Program-made: the position numbers and the translations under genes
Assembly: GCA_947644475.1 (NCBI GenBank)
Contig: CANRZQ010000115.1
Span: forward strand, 1-8,532
From: an uncultured Muribaculaceae bacterium
GTDB lineage: Bacteria > Bacteroidota > Bacteroidia > Bacteroidales > Muribaculaceae
DNA length: 8,532 nucleotides
Direction: 5' to 3'
Notes under the pieces: generated by a model
Told to the model about the DNA's origin: nothing
The model's database searches: none
What the model saw: only the letters and a program-made list of their open reading frames with translations
In this document: piece after piece, positions 6,967-8,532 of the stretch
Layout: each line of letters starts with the position of its first letter
Numbering within the stretch: position 1 is the first letter of the stretch

Positions 6967-7015
6967 TGGGGAATGACGAATGACTAATGGGGAATGACTG
7001 ACAACTAATTGGGCG
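6967..7015 (+). repeat. Seven-unit heptad tract after the M23 peptidase stop
   Basis: Starting on the base after the stop codon, the spacer divides into seven 7-base units: TGGGGAA, TGACGAA, TGACTAA, TGGGGAA, TGACTGA, CAACTAA and TTGGGCG. TGGGGAA occurs twice, and the core is the TGACNAA heptad seen at 1693-1720 and 7519-7553. It abuts the 20-bp tandem duplication without a gap. Confidence 0.6.
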
Positions 7016-7055
7016 TCCGCGTGTTATAATATTATTCCGCGTGTTATAATATTAT
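7016..7055 (+). repeat. Exact 20-bp tandem duplication upstream of the PepSY-like gene
   Basis: The unit TCCGCGTGTTATAATATTAT occurs twice with no mismatch and no spacer. Each unit contains the palindrome ATAATATTAT and a TATAAT hexamer. The second copy extends the palindrome to TTATAATATTATAA. It ends 22 bases before the preferred start codon at 7078, so it lies where the promoter or leader of that gene must be. No Bacteroidetes -7 consensus is seen in the spacer. Confidence 0.7.
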
Positions 7056-7077
7056 AATGTTTAAAATTTCAGATATC

Positions 7078-7521
7078 ATGAAAAGATTAATGCTGGCGGC
7101 TGTTGCCGCCATTATCGGCATATTCGCTTTCAACGCTAAGGCCGACACCCCCATCAATCCTGCCGACCTGCCCCAGGCCGCCCGTACTTTCATAACCTCC
7201 ACTTTCCCCAACGACCCCATAGTGCTTGCCGAACGCGACAAGGATCTGCTCCGCACAGAATACAGCGTGGAATTGCAGTCGGGCACGGAAATCGACTTCG
7301 ACGCAAAGGGCAATTGGGAGGATGTGTCGTGCAAGCGCATCGCCGGGGGCGTGCCCGCATCGGTGATTCCGCAAAAAATCAAGGAATATGTCGCAGCAAA
7401 TTATCCCAATCAGGCGATTGTGGAGATAAGCCGCGACAGCAGGAAAATTGAGGTGGAACTTTCGTCGGACATCGACCTGGAATTCGACATCAACGGACGA
7501 TTCCTGCGTGTCGACAGATGA
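7078..7521 (+). CDS. Secreted PepSY-like (DUF2874-type) protein with two internal repeats
   Basis: This 147-residue protein begins with a clear signal peptide (MKRLML, then an alanine/isoleucine core, likely cut after AKA at about residue 22), so it is exported to the periplasm. The mature part contains two copies of the same fold: residues 29-84 and 92-147 share LP/IP, a helix ending in TFPN or NYPN, an IV strand, a VEL strand, and a final DFDxxG/EFDxxG strand. This resembles the PepSY-like domain (PF11396-type) common in Bacteroidetes and related by fold to the beta-lactamase-inhibitor protein. No enzymatic residues are evident, and the exact role is unknown. An ATG at 7057 is in frame, but it would place seven polar residues before the signal peptide, so 7078 is preferred. 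It lies downstream of the M23 gene on the same strand and ends at a strong terminator. Confidence 0.85.
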   Translation: MKRLMLAAVAAIIGIFAFNAKADTPINPADLPQAARTFITSTFPNDPIVLAERDKDLLRTEYSVELQSGTEIDFDAKGNWEDVSCKRIAGGVPASVIPQKIKEYVAANYPNQAIVEISRDSRKIEVELSSDIDLEFDINGRFLRVDR

Positions 7522-7553
7522 TCAATTATCAATGACGAATGACAAATGACGGA
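7519..7553 (+). repeat. Five-unit heptad tract beginning at the PepSY-like stop codon
   Basis: From the TGA stop codon itself, the sequence divides into TGATCAA, TTATCAA, TGACGAA, TGACAAA and TGACGGA, the same TGACNAA-type heptad as at 1693-1720 and 6967-7015. The last two units run into the left arm of the following terminator stem. Confidence 0.6.
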
Positions 7554-7590
7554 TTATTTCCATGTGGGAATAATCCGTCATTTGATTTTT
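7543..7590 (+). terminator. Strong intrinsic terminator of the PepSY-like gene
   Basis: A perfect 19-bp stem (7543-7561 with 7567-7585 boundary at 7584) surrounds the 5-base loop ATGTG and is followed on the plus strand by ATTTTTT. It begins 22 bases after the stop codon at 7521. The U-tract side shows it serves plus-strand transcription. On the minus strand it could also stop read-through from nagB, but no U-tract follows there. Confidence 0.85.
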
Positions 7591-7621
7591 TAATGATGCT
7601 TTATGCTCAAACCGGAGGGGT

Positions 7622-7638
7622 CTTTGCCTCCGGCAAAG
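7622..7638 (-). terminator. Hairpin downstream of nagB (possible terminator)
   Basis: A perfect 7-bp stem, CTTTGCC/GGCAAAG, around a 3-base loop lies 24 bases after the nagB stop codon. An overlapping alternative pairs CCGGAGG (7612-7618) with CCTCCGG (7627-7633). There is no adjacent U-tract on the minus strand, so terminator function is uncertain. The core GCC-TCC-GGC is shared with the hairpin at 1724-1742. Confidence 0.4.
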
Positions 7639-7661
7639 CGCTTCGCGGTTAGAGTTCCTGC

Positions 7662-8474
7662 TTAGAGGACGATTGACTCGGGGTCGAGGTTGGCCGATTC
7701 GATGTCTTTGAAGTAGCGGTAGGTCGACACTTTGAGGTCGGCGCAAGCGTCTTCGTCGGCAACGATGATGGCGTGGGGATGAAGTTGCAGGGCCGAGATT
7801 GTCCACATCTGGGAGATTGCGCCTTCAACGCCGTGATGGAGAGCGCGCGCTTTGTTGTAGCCGTTGACGAGGAGCAGCACCCGGCGTGCGTCCATAACTG
7901 TGCCTACGCCAACAGTAAGGGCTGTCTTGGGCACAAGGTTTACATCGCCGTCGAAGAAGCGGGAGTTGGCGATGATGGTGTCTTGTGTAAGGGTCTTTAC
8001 GCGGGTGCGCGATGTGAGCGAGGAGCCGGGTTCGTTGAACGCGATGTGACCGTCGGGACCAACGCCGCCCATAAAGAGGTCGACGCCGCCGTATTGCTTG
8101 ATTTTTTCCTCGAAGCGGCGACATTCTGCTTCGGGATCTTCGGCGTTGCCGTCGAGGATGTTTACATTTTCGGCGGGGATGTCGATGTGGGAGAAGAAGT
8201 TCGTCCACATGAAGGTGTGGTAACTTTCCTTGTGGTCGCGGGGCAGCTCGCGGTATTCGTCCATATTGAATGTGACGACGTTGGCAAACGACACCTTGCC
8301 TTCCTTGTTGAGGCGGATGAGTTCGCGGTACATTCCCAGGGGAGAACTGCCTGTGGGGCATCCGAGGACAAAAGGATGCTCGGGGGTCGGCTTGGCGTCG
8401 TTGATGGCTTTTGCCACGAAACGGGCGGCCCATACCGACATCTGCTGATAGTCTTTTTCTATAACAAGGCGCAT
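7662..8474 (-). CDS. nagB: Glucosamine-6-phosphate deaminase
   Basis: NagB converts glucosamine-6-phosphate to fructose-6-phosphate and ammonia in the cytoplasm, the committing step of amino-sugar catabolism. The 270-residue protein aligns almost without gaps to E. coli NagB (266). The catalytic residues fall at the same numbers: Asp72 (FNMDEY), Asp141 and His143 (GPDGHIAFNEP), and Glu148. Residues of the E. coli allosteric site for N-acetylglucosamine-6-phosphate are also kept (Ser151, Arg158, Lys160, Thr161, Tyr254), so activation by that ligand is likely but inferred. The start MRLVIEKDYQ matches the family start MRLIPL. The gene converges on the PepSY-like gene. No nagA or transporter lies in the visible part, and the upstream side is cut by the right edge of the window 58 bases beyond the start codon. 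Confidence 0.96.
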   Translation of the reverse strand: MRLVIEKDYQQMSVWAARFVAKAINDAKPTPEHPFVLGCPTGSSPLGMYRELIRLNKEGKVSFANVVTFNMDEYRELPRDHKESYHTFMWTNFFSHIDIPAENVNILDGNAEDPEAECRRFEEKIKQYGGVDLFMGGVGPDGHIAFNEPGSSLTSRTRVKTLTQDTIIANSRFFDGDVNLVPKTALTVGVGTVMDARRVLLLVNGYNKARALHHGVEGAISQMWTISALQLHPHAIIVADEDACADLKVSTYRYFKDIESANLDPESIVL

Positions 8475-8530
8475 AAGATTAAATATTAAGTATTAAGTTA
8501 TAAGTTATAAAGTTTGGAAGTTGGGGAGTT
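8475..8530 (-). repeat. Degenerate heptad tract immediately upstream of nagB
   Basis: Read on the plus strand, the bases next to the nagB start divide into eight 7-base units: AAGATTA, AATATTA, AGTATTA, AGTTATA, AGTTATA, AAGTTTG, GAAGTTG and GGGAGTT. Two are identical, and adjacent units differ by one to a few bases. The motif differs from the TGACNAA heptad elsewhere but has the same period. No promoter consensus is visible in it. The tract may continue past the window edge. Confidence 0.5.
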
Positions 8531-8532
8531 GG

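Noticed and set aside
7773..8489. Plus-strand frame of 238 codons opposite nagB
   Set aside because: It is antisense to nagB, which matches E. coli NagB residue for residue at its catalytic sites.

Overview
The window looks like a chromosomal segment from a member of the Bacteroidales. It could be from the Muribaculaceae, but that family-level guess is inference. The signs are GC-rich genes separated by AT-rich spacers, a textbook Bacteroidetes sigma promoter (TTTG-N20-TAATTTTG) in front of alaS, a lipoprotein clostripain-like protease, a PepSY-like periplasmic protein, and almost no Shine-Dalgarno sequences. No rRNA, tRNA, CRISPR array, insertion sequence or phage gene is visible.

Layout. 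Positions 1-5645 hold four minus-strand genes, read right to left: alaS (alanyl-tRNA synthetase), a C11 clostripain-family lipoprotein protease, an MscS-type mechanosensitive channel, and a gene cut by the left edge that resembles threonine synthase but lacks its catalytic core. Spacers of 28, 75 and 127 bases allow co-transcription of at least the first pair. The 352-base divergent spacer (5646-5997) holds the alaS promoter inside a dyad that also carries an outward-facing -7 box, a pair of inverted REP-like elements, and a separate 24-bp palindrome. To its right, on the plus strand, are a membrane-anchored M23 (LytM-type) peptidase (5998-6966) and a small secreted PepSY-like protein (7078-7521) that ends in a strong hairpin terminator. 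The minus-strand nagB (glucosamine-6-phosphate deaminase) converges on it and nearly fills the rest.

How the genes relate. alaS and nagB are housekeeping genes (translation; amino-sugar catabolism). MscS, the M23 peptidase and the PepSY-like protein belong to the cell envelope. The genes do not form one obvious pathway. The unusual content is (i) the threonine-synthase-like protein, which has lost the PLP lysine and the segment with the SGDTG loop, and (ii) dense non-coding structure. That structure includes the REP pair with GTAG feet, 7-base-periodic tracts (TGACNAA) in three spacers, a second heptad tract upstream of nagB, and an exact 20-bp tandem duplication before the PepSY-like gene.
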